From contig OZ025795.1 in the NCBI GenBank assembly GCA_964019425.1, positions 500,001 to 564,000 of the forward strand: a DNA stretch of 64,000 nucleotides, read 5' to 3'. Of this stretch, positions 28,673 through 39,946 are shown in pieces (positions within the stretch are counted from its first letter, which is position 1; every line of letters starts with the position of its first letter). The notes beneath the pieces were generated by a model. The model made no database searches and was not told the origin of the DNA. It saw only the letters and a program-made list of their open reading frames with translations. A program made the position numbers and the translations under genes. The stretch is from Flectonema sp. DT1601. Taxonomy: Eukaryota > Euglenozoa > Diplonemea > Diplonemida > Diplonemidae.

Positions 28673-29849
28673 TCCCTTTTCTTGCGAGCTAAATTCTTTT
28701 ACTTTCATCCGGTACTGAGTGGTGCGAAAAAAAAAAAAAAAAAAAAAAACGAAAAAAAAACGGAACAAGAAAACAAAAAGAAAGAACCCACAGTGTTTCA
28801 CCCCATCCCCCGATCTGTACATCCAGATAAGTACCCTGTAGCAGCTTGTGTTAAGAATGTGCTTCGATTTTTTACAAGCAGTCTTCTTTAGTGGTCACTG
28901 GTTTCTGGTGAGTAGGTTGGACTTCATCAGTATTAGTGATTTCTGTTTTAAAAAAAGAAGAAAATTGCGATGAGACGTAGACGCTAAAAGCTGAATTGAC
29001 AATTTCTATTAAAAAAAAAAAAAAAAAAGAAATAAGAAAAACAACCAGCTCAGGTCATTACTGTTTACAAATCTCTAAAATACGACACATAATCGATGAG
29101 GGGGTAATTATATCGCCGTTCACAAGTTTTGCGTTCAGACTAGTTTCTTTTGTATTTGTTTTTTTTTCTTTGTGAGTGCTACTCCCAGTGTGGGAATCAG
29201 TTCTAGTGTTTCCATGTCACTTTTTTTTTACAAGGAAAACCTTTTGTTTTTTTTCTTTCTCTCGATCTCTTTTCCCCCAATCGCCCGTTTTTACATAAGA
29301 TGGCACCCCTTCAACATGATTGACCATATTTTTTGTATTCGTACTAGTTGGAAAGAGAACAATGCAAAACAAAAAAATGCATTTTTATAATTTAGTGTTA
29401 ACTGTCTTGATGGTTTCTTTCTTTTTATTTTATTGTCTTTGTCTTGTTCGCTCTGCTTCCGTCAGAGGAGGAGGAGGAGAAGCTCTGTATGTCCTTGTCC
29501 TGTGAAAAAAAACATTAGGGCACTTGTACCTCCCCCGCCCCTATTTCAGTTTAGCCAGTTTCAAGTTATACCCGACTCATGAAATCGAGTTTCGAGGTGG
29601 GGATAACACAGAGCAAACGGAATGAAATAAAAAAACAGAAAGGGAAGAAACAAAAAAAAAAACAAAGTAATATTAAAAAGCATAGTTCTCACTACATTAC
29701 GACTTCTTCTTGTATCCTGAAGCTCTTTTTTTGCAAACGGTTATTTGTTCGTTCTTTCTTGGGGTAGTTTTTGTGCAGTCTTGTGTTTGAGGAGTGTTTG
29801 TTTTCTTCACATTAGCCTACTATTACATTCGTTCAGTTTTTTAATAACA
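28617..29849. other. Intergenic region rich in A/T runs
   Basis: No gene is supported. Notable are a ~33-nt T-run at 28638-28670 closely followed by an A-run at 28727-28749, which could pair, and further A/T runs to 29240. The final ~60 nt before 29850 are T-rich but lack a clean AG near the ATG. Confidence 0.5.
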
Positions 29850-32082
29850 ATGCAGTGGAAGAGAAAAGAAAAGAGTCCGCAGCCGGAGCTTCAGGTTAGA
29901 AAGACGCCGCTGCCAAAGTCTCCAGAAGATGTGGATGAGAATGATGCTCTGACACCACCACCACCGCCATCACCTCCACTGGAAGCGGTTCCTGCACCGC
30001 CATCGGATGAGCCGCCTCCACCACCGCCACCAGGTATTCCACCTCCAGAAACGGAAGCGTTGGCTGTTGATGCGCCGCCACCACCTCCACCTGACGCACC
30101 ACCACCTCCGCCATATCCTGAGGGGGAAACTTTACCTGAAGTTCCACCTCCACCACCCGCTGACGATACACCACCTCCACCTCCTCCACCAGAGGATCCA
30201 CCAATTGTACCACCGCCACCTGCGGATGACGAATTACCAGCATCCGATAACGATAACGACAAGGACAAGGACAAGGACATCAACACGGAACCAGAAAAAG
30301 AAACCAATGACAAACCGGATGAGCAGCAAGCAGCTGAACCAAAAGACGAAGTAAAAAAGGAGGAAAAGACTGATACAACGACCGAGTTGGACACAAAAGA
30401 AGAGACACAAAAAGAGGAATCAGAAACACAAAAAGAGCCGGAGACAAAGAATGGACAAGAGGCGGAAAAAGCACCGGAGGCGGAAAATGAGCCAGAGAAG
30501 GAACCGGAAGCGGAAAAGGAACTAGAGACACAAAAAGACCCGGACACAAAGGAGGAGACCCAAAAGGAACCGGAGGCGGAAAAGGAGCCAGAAAAGGAAC
30601 CAGAGAAGGAACCGGAAACGGAAAAAAGTCCTGAACCGGAAGCTGAAAATTCATCAAAAACAACAAAGGAAGACAAATTACTAACGGAAGAAACAAACAA
30701 AGATGATAGCAATAATGACACAGAGAAACCAACCGAAGACAAGAAGGATGAGGAAAAGACTAAAGATGACCTCAAAGTAGAGGAAGAGAACGAGGAATCT
30801 AACAAAAAAGGCGACACTACGGAAGAACCAGAACAGCAGCCTGCAAATGATGAAGCTGACAAAGAAGAAGAAACCTCAGCAGCAACCGAACCCAAGAAGG
30901 AAGAAATAGAGTCAGAAAACAAGAGTTCGGAGAAGACAAAAGATGACATCAAAGAAGATGAATCAAAACAAGAGGAACAAGAAGCATCAAAGAAGGAGGA
31001 AGAACCGACAGCGGAGGAGCCAAAGGAGGACAAACCAAGTGAAGAACCAAAGGAAGTCAAGAAAGATGACAAGAAAGATGACAAGAAAGAAGACAAGAAA
31101 GAGGACAAGAAAGAAGACAAGAAAGAGGACAAGAAAGAAGACAAGAAAGAGGACGACGAGGAATCTAAGAATGATAAAGCTAAAAACGACGATACTAAAG
31201 AAGAGGAAACCAAAGATAAAGAAGAACCTATCAAGAAGGAAGACGATGAGAAGTTTGTTGCTAAAAAGTTTATCGGAGATCTCATAAATAATGTTGTTGA
31301 GAAGAGAGAAGAACCAGAGAAGGCAAAGAAAGCTGTCAATCAATCTCCTAAAACACTTCGAGGAACTTCAATGAGAACACCTCCAAGATCTCCAACAGCT
31401 ACCAGAGCACAACTGAATAGATCACCTTCACGTAGCCCAACGAGAAGTCCGAACAGAACCCCTCCGAGATCTCCTCAGGTATGTTTGATGTTGTAGTAGC
31501 TTGGTGGCTACATTCTCCTTTTCCTTCCCAAAAAAAAAAAAAAAAATTCCAAACAAACAGTCTGGAGGAAGTCCTCACTCCAAAGTGATCTACTACTCCA
31601 TTTCATTAAACAGAGAAGACGTCTTCTCTCATCCAGTTGTCGAGGCCGTAGTGAGGAATTCAGTTCCATATATTAAGATGCAGAGCTCTATTCATGTTAC
31701 TTTGGCATTTGTAGGCAGAACTGTCTCTGGAAAGAATACAGAAATGATTGAAGTTTTAGATAAAATCTTATCAATGGAAGGTAAGGAAGTAGAACTATCG
31801 ATGGACTATATTAGTGCGAGTACTAAAATAGTAACCGTTGCTGTTGATATTATTGACCCAGAGGTAAGAGCTTTATCTCAAAATGTTAAAGCTCACATTA
31901 CCTTAGGGACAGCTCCTCCGACTAAACCTGTATTCTCAAATCAATTCTTAGAAGACGAGGAGACGTTCCAGAGAACTCTTCTTCGTGGGGATGTTAGTCC
32001 AGAGGGTGGACATGTTGTAGTCCCAGCAGCAACCTTCGATCTTTGGGGTTCCAAAATCACCGGTGTTGTCTCTGCTACGTGA
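29850..32082 (+). CDS. 2H phosphoesterase with proline-rich and acidic leader
   Basis: Exons 29850-31478 and 31561-32082, 716 residues; the 82-nt intron is GTATGT..AACAAACAG, phase 0. Residues ~20-135 are polyproline stretches mixed with acidic residues; ~135-480 are K/E/D/T-rich low complexity, with a DKKEDKKE-type tandem run at 31068-31150; ~490-545 are basic with SPTRSP repeats. The second exon holds a compact domain with the two H-x-T motifs of the LigT/2H phosphoesterase fold: IHVTLAF (H588) and AHITLGTAPPTKPV (H655). Such enzymes open 2',3'-cyclic phosphates or process RNA ends. Which 2H family it joins is uncertain. The intron falls exactly between leader and enzyme. Confidence 0.85.
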
Positions 32083-32252
32083 AACACCCCAGTCGGTGTT
32101 GTTGTTTCAAATAAGATGACGACTGTCAGTAAATCACCTGACAAAAAGGGCAATAAGTGAGTGAATGTATAAAGGAAGGACGAAAAAAGAAATAATTGGG
32201 GAAAAAAAAAAAAAAAAAAAAAGTCGAAACAACACATGTACTTTGTGCTAAT

Positions 32253-32296
<44 letters not shown>

Positions 32297-32600
32297 ACGA
32301 AAGTAAGCAATGTGTTCTGAATACTGGAAACTCACTCATTCTTTTTAGCCAAAGTCTAACCTAGCAGCAGGGTGAGCACCAGCCCACAGTTCTTCCTCGC
32401 TGATCAAGTGATCCATTCAGAAGTGTTTTTGTTTAGTTTGGAAAATATTATTATGAAGTTTATGTATTTTATTTATGTTTTATATTTACCGCCCCTCACA
32501 GTCAACCAAATAGACTTCGTTGTCACATAACGCGAGGAATTGAACTCCACCGTGTGTATTTAAGGTACACACTTCTCACTGATTGACAACATATATAAAA
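32083..32600. other. Intergenic region
   Basis: No gene. Two A-runs (32201-32222 and 32257-32294) dominate. The remainder shows nothing recognisable, and a clear acceptor before 32601 is not evident. Confidence 0.5.
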
Positions 32601-33902
32601 ATGAAAAAGAATTGGGAAGAATCTGTGAACGCGACTATCACTAAAACAAATGATCTACTGGCAGCTACAGAACTGTTGCTCGGTAAGGGAAATCAAAGTA
32701 AAGTACCCCCAGCTGCAGTAGTACCCGTTACACCTCCGACAGCAAGATCAGCGGCTAGAGATATGCATTCTGACGGTAAAGCCTTAGTGGAACCACCAAC
32801 CCCTACAAGATTAAAAAGCCTAGATAGCACATTAACAGATATAAAGTTAAACAGCACTACGAGTATGATAAGAGCTGGTGGTCCTGGAGGAGGTTATGGA
32901 TTCTTATCAACCAGTACGGTTCTTTCACCTATTCCTGGATTTAATGAGCCCTTACCAGGGTTATTACCGCCACCACCACCTCCTCGGTTGAATGAAAGTA
33001 TTTCTTCGTTGTTAGATGTGAATTGTTCGGTCTTTTCAAAAGTCCTGTTGTCAGAAACACATATGTTACAACTATCAGAAAAACAACTTGACAGTAAAGT
33101 AGATGCGATGTTTTTTATTCACACTCAACTAGCTAGAAATGGTATCCTGTTGGAGACCTCGTCAATTCCTCTTAGATTATTTTATTGGAATCATGACCAA
33201 AGTCTTTGGGTAGAAGTTGAGTCAAGCCCCTACACCCAACTCCGTTCAGAGAGGAAATACAAATTTCTATTCTGTTCAGGAGTTCATCCACACGAAGATA
33301 TAAATATAATCCTAACAAGAACTATTTCAGTTGAGCCAACCCAGACTGTAGAAGATGAAACAGAGAGTACCATTGACGCAACGCATGTTAAACTATTGAG
33401 CATGGCTTCAGCTGTTTATAGTCGGCAACAGTATATCGAAGAAATGGAAGAATACTTATTGAGTTGTGATATACAACTTCCTGACCAAGTAGCAAGTCAA
33501 CGAGTTGTCATTCGAAATAAAAAATTATTAAAAAGCGCTCTTGTCGTTCTTCAAGAAGAACAGTTGCGTTATTCTCCTAAGAAAGTAACTTCTTTTTTAA
33601 GAGTTGGTCCTGGTAGGTATGAGGAAAAAGAGCTGTCGGTATCTTGTATTAATCTGAAATATGAATTAAATATTTTTGATATGTTTTTACCGGAATCTAA
33701 TTATTCAATACCATTTGGTAGCATAAATCGATTCTCTCCCTACACTGAGTCGAATATTCCTCCTATTAGACTTGGTTGTTCAATATCGATATCCACAGAC
33801 TCGACTACTTTAATTATGATTCTTCCATCAAAAGAAGACGTGGTTAGTTGGATTTACTGGGTTGGCATCTCTTTTGAAGGTCAAATATCGGTGGCACCTT
33901 AA
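32601..33902 (+). CDS. Protein with C-terminal PH-like domain
   Basis: A 433-residue protein. The first ~150 residues are low in complexity, with SPIPGFNEPLPGLLPPPPPP. A middle globular part (~155-260) contains RLFYWNHDQSLWVEVE and RKYKFLFCSG. Residues ~335-433 fit a pleckstrin-homology-like fold: a series of short strands (GPGRYEEKELSV, SINRFSP, CSISISTDSTTLIMIL) closed by a helix with the typical tryptophan (KEDVVSWIYWVGISFEG). It may bind lipids or proteins at a membrane. ATG at 32601 is the first in frame. Confidence 0.75.
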   Translation: MKKNWEESVNATITKTNDLLAATELLLGKGNQSKVPPAAVVPVTPPTARSAARDMHSDGKALVEPPTPTRLKSLDSTLTDIKLNSTTSMIRAGGPGGGYGFLSTSTVLSPIPGFNEPLPGLLPPPPPPRLNESISSLLDVNCSVFSKVLLSETHMLQLSEKQLDSKVDAMFFIHTQLARNGILLETSSIPLRLFYWNHDQSLWVEVESSPYTQLRSERKYKFLFCSGVHPHEDINIILTRTISVEPTQTVEDETESTIDATHVKLLSMASAVYSRQQYIEEMEEYLLSCDIQLPDQVASQRVVIRNKKLLKSALVVLQEEQLRYSPKKVTSFLRVGPGRYEEKELSVSCINLKYELNIFDMFLPESNYSIPFGSINRFSPYTESNIPPIRLGCSISISTDSTTLIMILPSKEDVVSWIYWVGISFEGQISVAP

Positions 33903-34143
33903 ACTTTGGTTTTCCTTTCCCTCTCTGTTTTTTTTTGTTACTGCTGTCGATGGATTGCTTCTTTTCTGTATTCTGTTCGCTGACTTTTTTTGTTGATATT
34001 TATATTAATAAATTGTCAGGTACTTCCTTATTGTCATTTTAGATATTTTTTGTATACTTGTAATAGACTCTGTTATTCGTATTTATCCGACATAATATTT
34101 TTAAAAAAAATCTTTTTTCAGAAGGTTAAGTACTACCAACGAT

Positions 34144-35250
34144 ATGATTAAAAAATGTGTTCGAAGGCAATTCTCACGAGTAAGGACGTTGCATATAAAT
34201 GGAGAAGGGATGAAAATGACTGAGTTGTTTCAAGAACGTGAAGATGTGTCACATTTCTTGGAAAATGTATCATTTGAAGAAGAGGTTGGAGGAGTGTTAA
34301 AAGTCTTTAATCAATTAGAGAAAGCTGTTGAGAAAATAACCCTCTCTGACGCTGATGGAACAATCCTTCTTCAAGAACAAGTTCGCAGAATCCGACAACA
34401 CATCGAGGAGGATGATTTTGATGCTTCTAGAAAAGCTCTTCAAGTCGCACGACAAGTTCATAAAAAACTAGAAACCAATCACAATGTAGGTCTCAGTACA
34501 CTTCGACAAATCATCATCGGATGTTGTCTTTGTCAAGAAACTGATCTGACTGAAACATATTTACAACAGGCTTCCGATTATAAATTGGATATTGATTGTT
34601 TGAATCACCTATTGTGTTTACCAAAGTACTCTTCAATGGGTGCTGCTTTTTTAGAATTAATATCCTCAAACGACGCTGTTCCAAACGAAGAGACGTATGA
34701 TACGTTGTTGGAAAGGGCTAGAGATAATGGAGATATGCGTTCTGGAAAGGAAATATATCAAAAAATTATGTCGACCGGGAATCGAACTGCAAAGCAATAT
34801 GAATTTATGATGCAGTTGGTGCTGATTAAATGTTGTCAACATTCACAATTTAATGAAATGAAAGAAGCAATTTCACTGATGAGGTCGAGCTATATGGAAA
34901 TTCGTCCATCGGAAGAACTACCTGCTGTACTGTCGCTTATAATACAACAATGCAAAGCAGATGAAACCTCAATCCCGGAATGTGTTAAGTTAGCGACACA
35001 GCTTTGGGTTGACATGATCTGTGGTTCTGTGTTCCCACCTCTTGCTGTATTTCATAGTATGCTTCGTATTTATGTTTACGGTTCAGATCCAGACGCTGCT
35101 GAGGGAGTCATCACTTTCTTAAAGCAAAACGACATCACTGTAACTTCCGTAATGTACGAAAGACTTGCTGATGCCTACAGCTCCAGAAACGGCTCTGGAG
35201 ACTCTGAGAAAGCCGACGAAATAAGACAACTAGCCTTAGGTGAACAGTAG
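34144..35250 (+). CDS. Pentatricopeptide repeat protein, probably mitochondrial
   Basis: A 368-residue protein. The start MIKKCVRRQFSRVRTLHING looks like a mitochondrial presequence. After an acidic helical region, PPR units occur from ~165: NEETYDTLLERARDNGDMRS followed by KEIYQKIMSTG is a good 35-residue repeat, and SVFPPLAVFHSMLRIYVYGS and ITVTSVMYERLADAYSSRN are others. PPR proteins bind RNA in organelles. The ATG follows TCTTTTTTCAG by ~20 nt. Confidence 0.8.
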   Translation: MIKKCVRRQFSRVRTLHINGEGMKMTELFQEREDVSHFLENVSFEEEVGGVLKVFNQLEKAVEKITLSDADGTILLQEQVRRIRQHIEEDDFDASRKALQVARQVHKKLETNHNVGLSTLRQIIIGCCLCQETDLTETYLQQASDYKLDIDCLNHLLCLPKYSSMGAAFLELISSNDAVPNEETYDTLLERARDNGDMRSGKEIYQKIMSTGNRTAKQYEFMMQLVLIKCCQHSQFNEMKEAISLMRSSYMEIRPSEELPAVLSLIIQQCKADETSIPECVKLATQLWVDMICGSVFPPLAVFHSMLRIYVYGSDPDAAEGVITFLKQNDITVTSVMYERLADAYSSRNGSGDSEKADEIRQLALGEQ

Positions 35251-35737
35251 GTGAATCCTTCCCCTGAGCAAGTTCACGGAACCCAACACAAGTTCTTTGT
35301 TAAAATATAAAGGAAAGCAGATATTAAGATTAACTAAAAAAAAAAAAAAAACAAAGTTATTGTGTGTTTGTTTATATTGTGTTATTATTTATCCGAATTT
35401 TGAGGTGTTTTTTTTTTTTCTTTTTCGAAGCAAATGTCGGTTGAATTCAACGATTGAGGAAGCTGATATATTTTTGTATCCATTTTTTTAACCTTTTCAA
35501 TTATTAAGTGCCTGGCCTTGGTTTTTCTTTTTTTTTTTTTTTTTTTTGCCTCTATTGGTATCTCGTTCGCATTTCATTTTTTTTCTTCTTTTTTTTTTTC
35601 TTCCTACACTTGGGGCCTATCTGCTTTCAAATAATTTCTATTTAACAGTATTACTTTTATTTATTGACAACCCAACATAGAATAATGATGGTTAAGTTTA
35701 TAGTATTACTTTTATTCTCATCATCAGGGAGGTCACA
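35251..35737. other. Intergenic region with T-runs
   Basis: No gene. T-runs at 35409-35420, 35528-35547 and 35577-35599. The acceptor for the next gene is probably CTCATCATCAG ending near 35727, 10 nt before its ATG. Confidence 0.5.
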
Positions 35738-36319
35738 ATGACTAAAATATGGGATTCGTTAAAATCAATGATAAGGAAGCCTCCACCTCAAATACATCCA
35801 TCTGGAGATTTGACACTCCACCAACAACAGTACGCTAATAATATGAATCAATCAGCACATATGTCTAGGCAACAAATGAGAGAACAGTGGGAAAACGAAT
35901 ATCGAAACTGGTATTCAATGTACTCTCAACACAATCACACTGCTAGACAAGCAGAATGGGATAGAGAATATACGAAATGGTGGAATACTTATAGCGGCCA
36001 TTATAAATCATTTCAGCAAAATAATATGAATCATGGAATGCCTCCTCCGATGCCGTCGAATCCACATCATCAGAACCAACTAAATCCACACATGAATATG
36101 GACCATAGTAAACAACAATCACGGATGACGTATCAACATCCACAGTCAAAACAACAAGAACGGTATGTTAAACTACTTTTATTGTTAGTATAATTTTATA
36201 AATTTGACATTCAAAACACCCACACACACAGTCCTCAGTTCGCTGAATACGTATCAGGTTATTTGGGATTCGTGTTACTTATATGGCTTCTTATTGAGGT
36301 ACTTTATATGTTTGAGTAG
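35738..36319 (+). CDS. Small tail-anchored protein with W-rich repeats
   Basis: Exons 35738-36162 and 36232-36319, 170 residues; the 69-nt intron is GTATGT..ACACACAG, phase 2. The N-terminal ~45 residues are followed by two aromatic repeats (REQWENEYRNWYSMYSQHN and QAEWDREYTKWWNTYSGHY), then an N/H/P/M/Q-rich linker. The second exon adds a C-terminal hydrophobic segment (YLGFVLLIWLLIEVLYMFE), so the protein would be anchored in a membrane by its tail. No family recognised. Without the second exon the frame runs into intron sequence and loses the anchor, which supports the model. Confidence 0.78.
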
Positions 36320-36662
36320 GTTGTGATCTGATACCTAAGAGGAGATTGTCATTCGTATGGAGTCAGCAATACTGACTCTGCCATGTGATAGAGGAAGGCC
36401 AATGCCTACCAAAGTTATACTGTGTGGAAAAAAATAAAATTGGAGGCCTACTTGTTGTTGTAGTCGTGCCTTAGATCGCACAGTTGGTTTTTTTTAATTC
36501 TTTTTTTTTTTTTGTTTTGTTACATGTCATTTTTCTTTTCTTCTTTTCTAATAGCCAACCACGAGGTAGGATCTTTCCTTTTCAGATAATGTCCTTATCC
36601 ATATCAGTGATGTGTTGTAATGTTGTTTTCTTATTTTCAATGTCAAGTAAAAACTAATAACC
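36320..36662. other. Intergenic region
   Basis: No gene. A small hairpin (GTCAGCAATACTGAC, 36361-36375) resembles the GTCAGTAATGCTGTC motif inside hairpin element copy 3. T-rich tracts near 36488-36520 precede AGs used by the next gene. Confidence 0.45.
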
Positions 36663-37805
36663 ATGAAGACGATCATCGCAGCATTGGCTGCAGCCTTTGT
36701 CTCTGCCTCAGCAGAAGTTGTACCGTTGAAGAAAATTACGCTCAGCGACTATCCAACAGCGAGGTGTTTAGACGGATCCCCTTTTGTTGTTTATTACAGA
36801 CCAGCACCAAGAGGAAGTCCAGCAGCTAATCAATGGGTCTTTGACTTAAGAGGTGGAGGTGCTTGTTTAGATCCTGAAGCATGTCATCACAGAGCTAAGG
36901 GTGTCTTGGGATCATCGAAGTCATACGCTTCAACTTGGACAAATGAATACGGCAGCTTATCTTCAAACAAAACTATTAATCCGTTTTGGAACTTTAATCA
37001 TGTTTTCTTACCATATTGTACTGGTGATGTTCACACTGGTACTAACACTGAAATAAACAGATGGGGATTGTACTTTTCAGGACATATCAATGTTGAAGCG
37101 ACATTCAAGTACTTCTTAGCAAAGGAAAAGTTAGGAAATGCCAGTAAGATTCTCTTTACAGGTGAGAGCGCTGGAGGTATTGGTGTTTTCAATAATGCGG
37201 ATTTCGTTCAATCAATGTTACCAAATATAACGGTCATGGCGATGCCTGTTGCTGGATGGTACTTTCCAGAGGGAACTCACAGTTTTCCAGAATGGTTAGC
37301 TGGTAAGGACCTTCCATACAATTTTGCTTTCTGTGAAATTGCGAGCAGGTTCTTTTCAGCATACCTCAACCCTCACTGTACTTCTGAATTCAAAGGAGAT
37401 AAGAGAAGGTGTTTAGACGCGTCTGTTAACTACGACTATATTAAAACTCCAATCCTTGTTGTCGAAAACATGTACGACAAACAACAAATTAACGACGAGC
37501 TCTTGTGTCCTGGAGAATGTATTCCTGGATTCAAGGAAGCTTATGGAACTTGGATGAGACACACGATGCAGAAATTTGTGATTCCTGATAGCAGACCTGC
37601 AAACGGTCTTTTCATGCCAAGTTGCTATGATCACACAGCAAACCTTTGTATGGGTAGCAACGTTGAAAATACGATAACCCTCAGAACAGCTGCTGAGGCT
37701 TTTTTTACTGGTCAAAAAGTCGATCGTCTCATGGACTCATGTACTAAGTCAGTTCCGTGTAACCCGACATGTAAGCTTGGGCACTGTGCTGACCCAGATC
37801 CGTAG
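36663..37805 (+). CDS. Secreted pectin acetylesterase/Notum-type esterase
   Basis: A 380-residue alpha/beta hydrolase. Residues 1-17 (MKTIIAALAAAFVSASA) are a signal peptide. Family landmarks are CLDGSPFVVYYRPAP, WVFDLRGGGACLD with the oxyanion region, the nucleophile S169 in GESAGGIGVFNN, and a C-terminal H324 in PSCYDHTAN. Cysteines are frequent, as expected of an exported enzyme. Members remove acetyl groups from pectin (plants, bacteria) or palmitoleate from Wnt (animal Notum); the substrate here is not known and is probably an ester on an ingested polymer. No frame damage. Confidence 0.9.
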   Translation: MKTIIAALAAAFVSASAEVVPLKKITLSDYPTARCLDGSPFVVYYRPAPRGSPAANQWVFDLRGGGACLDPEACHHRAKGVLGSSKSYASTWTNEYGSLSSNKTINPFWNFNHVFLPYCTGDVHTGTNTEINRWGLYFSGHINVEATFKYFLAKEKLGNASKILFTGESAGGIGVFNNADFVQSMLPNITVMAMPVAGWYFPEGTHSFPEWLAGKDLPYNFAFCEIASRFFSAYLNPHCTSEFKGDKRRCLDASVNYDYIKTPILVVENMYDKQQINDELLCPGECIPGFKEAYGTWMRHTMQKFVIPDSRPANGLFMPSCYDHTANLCMGSNVENTITLRTAAEAFFTGQKVDRLMDSCTKSVPCNPTCKLGHCADPDP

Positions 37806-38564
37806 ATAGTGTGTCATTGTTCTCCTTTATTCTACTTAATGGTGTGGAGGGAAAAGGAAGAACTTATATCAATTTTAGAATTGTGACTTAGTGGTACTTA
37901 TTGTGTGTTTTGTTTTATTGAAAGATTTTTACAAATAATTTAATGTTTTTTACTTTTGTTTTGAATGAAACTGTTCTTCTCTCCACCTCGTCCTTCCAAA
38001 GACCACTCGAGTTGTTGCAGTCAGTATACTCTCTGGGGAATATGTTATTACCTTGAGAAAAGTGTTGAATGCTGTCGGGACATATCAATAGCAAGTGATG
38101 ATGATGGTGGCGGTGGTAGTGCTCGTGATTAAGGCGTTATAATATGCTCGGTCACTGCATGAATGAATTGTCTTTTAAAAAAAACTTCGTATTTTATCGT
38201 TTTTTTTTGTGAGAGTGATAACGTGTTTTTGATTATTTACTATTTTTTTCCTTCGACAACACCATACCACAGCACCGTATCAAGTACTGTTGTGTTGTTT
38301 TTCTTTTTAGACGGTAAACCGATTAACGTTTATTTGGTCGTAGTTATGTTCACTGCTTGTGGCTCACCCATGTCACAAGAGCTGTGACAGCTTAGACCCT
38401 TATTTGCTTGTTGCTTTAAGGTTTTCTCACTTGAGGGGAAAAAAAAGAAAAGAAAATCGAGCGATAAACCTTTTATAAGGGATCGATCAACTCCTATACG
38501 TATTTATTGTAGCAAATATTATTGTTGAGTATTTCTTTTTCTTTTTGAAAAAAATAGTTTCATC
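37806..38564. other. Intergenic region
   Basis: No gene is supported. The stretch has a GATGGTGGCGGTGG-type purine/GT-rich patch near 38100 and ordinary AT-rich sequence. Confidence 0.5.
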
Positions 38565-39056
38565 CCCCCTCCAGGGTATATAGATTACTCTCGAAACCTA
38601 AATAGTTACTTCAAAAGGCTGATGAACATCATCATAGTTCACGTGTCTTTAACAGATCGTTAAATTATCGTTTTTATGTTGAGTTACAAATTCAGGCATT
38701 CACCTCCTCCAGGGCTTTTACATAGCGATCAGATTGTTTTATATTTAACTGTTGGGCTCACATTTATTAAGAAAATAAAAAAGAGATGTGTATGTAGCTA
38801 AGTTTGAAACACCATGATAAAATTGATGTGTTGAAACACGATCAAAACGGTTTCACCCCCCCTGCAGTATGAAAGCAATATGTGTGTTATGGATTACTCT
38901 CGAGACCTAATAGTTACTTTGAAAGGCTAAGTTAAGCATCACACCTAGTCACTGTATCTCAGAACTAATGTTAAATTATCGTTATGTTGTTTATGATACA
39001 ATACATTTGTATTTTACGTACAAAGTCAAACAGTTAACCCCCCTGCAGTCTGAAAG
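38565..39056 (+). repeat. Degenerate tandem duplication of a 5' gene flank
   Basis: Two related units begin with a C-run (about 38565 and 38856) and share GATTACTCTCGA, AATAGTTACTT, AAAGGCT and TTAAATTATCGTT. The third C-run at 39041-39046, followed by TGCAG, leads into the TPR gene. Unit 2 has the same C-run/TGCAG and the same following AAGCAATATGTGTGTTA as the true gene start, so acceptor and start codon have been copied. The 38985-39056 part also matches 366-437. Confidence 0.65.
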
Positions 39057-39060
39057 CAAT

Positions 39061-39783
39061 ATGTGTGTTAACGAACCGATAATTCTAAAAGCAATCATAT
39101 CTAGAGGTATTCATAATCACACCAGAAGGGTTCAAGTTTCTGGTGATGTTATAAAAGAAATGACCTCAACAATATTAAAATGGGTTCAGAATAATAACTC
39201 TTTTGATACTACATGGACAGACGGAGATTGTGAAGTCATCCAATTGGGATCATTAAAAGGAGAATGGGAGGAGTGTCTGAGATATTTCTTATCAAAAGAT
39301 AGAATTATTCGGCTGAATATTATTATTCACATCTCTCTAAGTGAGAACAGACCAACAAGACCTTCACTATCTCTCATTAAAAAGTCTACCGAGCTGAGTA
39401 CCTCAATTGGAATACTCGTATCAGGTAGAGACAGGAGATTAATTAAATCTGATTTTAGTGTTTCCATGAGTCAGAATTGTGTTGAGAGTAATCATCATCC
39501 TCAGACATCACTTACTATGAGTGAAGGTATGCTCGCAAACTGGACGCATCAAGACTCAAATGAATATAAACGCCGACGAAAAATCACAAAACTAATCAAT
39601 ACTGCACAACTATCCCTCCCTGGAAACCCCCTCCAAGCCATAGCTTTGTGTACTAAGGCGATTGCTAAGTATCCTGAAAGTCATGTTTTGTTGTTACTAT
39701 TGTCTCTTGCCTATTCATATGCTGGTGATTTGAGATCATCTGCAGAAGCATTTCGAAGAGCTGAAGTACTCCACTTGTCATGA
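39061..39783 (+). CDS. Protein with C-terminal TPR
   Basis: A 240-residue protein. I start it at 39061, the first ATG after CCCCCCTGCAG, rather than at 38968. The N-terminal ~110 residues form an alpha/beta segment (IILKAIISRGIHNH, GSLKGEWEECLRYFLSKD) without known motif. Residues ~180-238 are tetratricopeptide-like helices (NPLQAIALCTKAIAKYPESH, LLSLAYSYAGDLRSSAEAF). Likely a protein-binding adaptor. The upstream flank is duplicated. Confidence 0.72.
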   Translation: MCVNEPIILKAIISRGIHNHTRRVQVSGDVIKEMTSTILKWVQNNNSFDTTWTDGDCEVIQLGSLKGEWEECLRYFLSKDRIIRLNIIIHISLSENRPTRPSLSLIKKSTELSTSIGILVSGRDRRLIKSDFSVSMSQNCVESNHHPQTSLTMSEGMLANWTHQDSNEYKRRRKITKLINTAQLSLPGNPLQAIALCTKAIAKYPESHVLLLLLSLAYSYAGDLRSSAEAFRRAEVLHLS

Positions 39784-39946
39784 AAATAATAATCTCATTA
39801 TTTTAGGAAAGCAAATTGTACTGATTTGTCGTTTGTCATTTGTCATTTTTTTTTTTTTTTTTTTTTTCCAGTGCCACTCTGTGGGGTGCTACTGCTTGCC
39901 ACCAACCCATTTACCCTTTGGTGATTTTCTTTTTCTTTCTCTTTAA

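Noticed and set aside
28638-28749. Long T-run followed by A-run as an inverted repeat element
   Set aside because: Such homopolymer runs are everywhere in the spacers, so pairing here needs no special explanation.
29891-31339. 482-codon serine-rich ORF on the minus strand
   Set aside because: It is the antisense of K/E/D-rich low-complexity codons of the 2H phosphoesterase gene.
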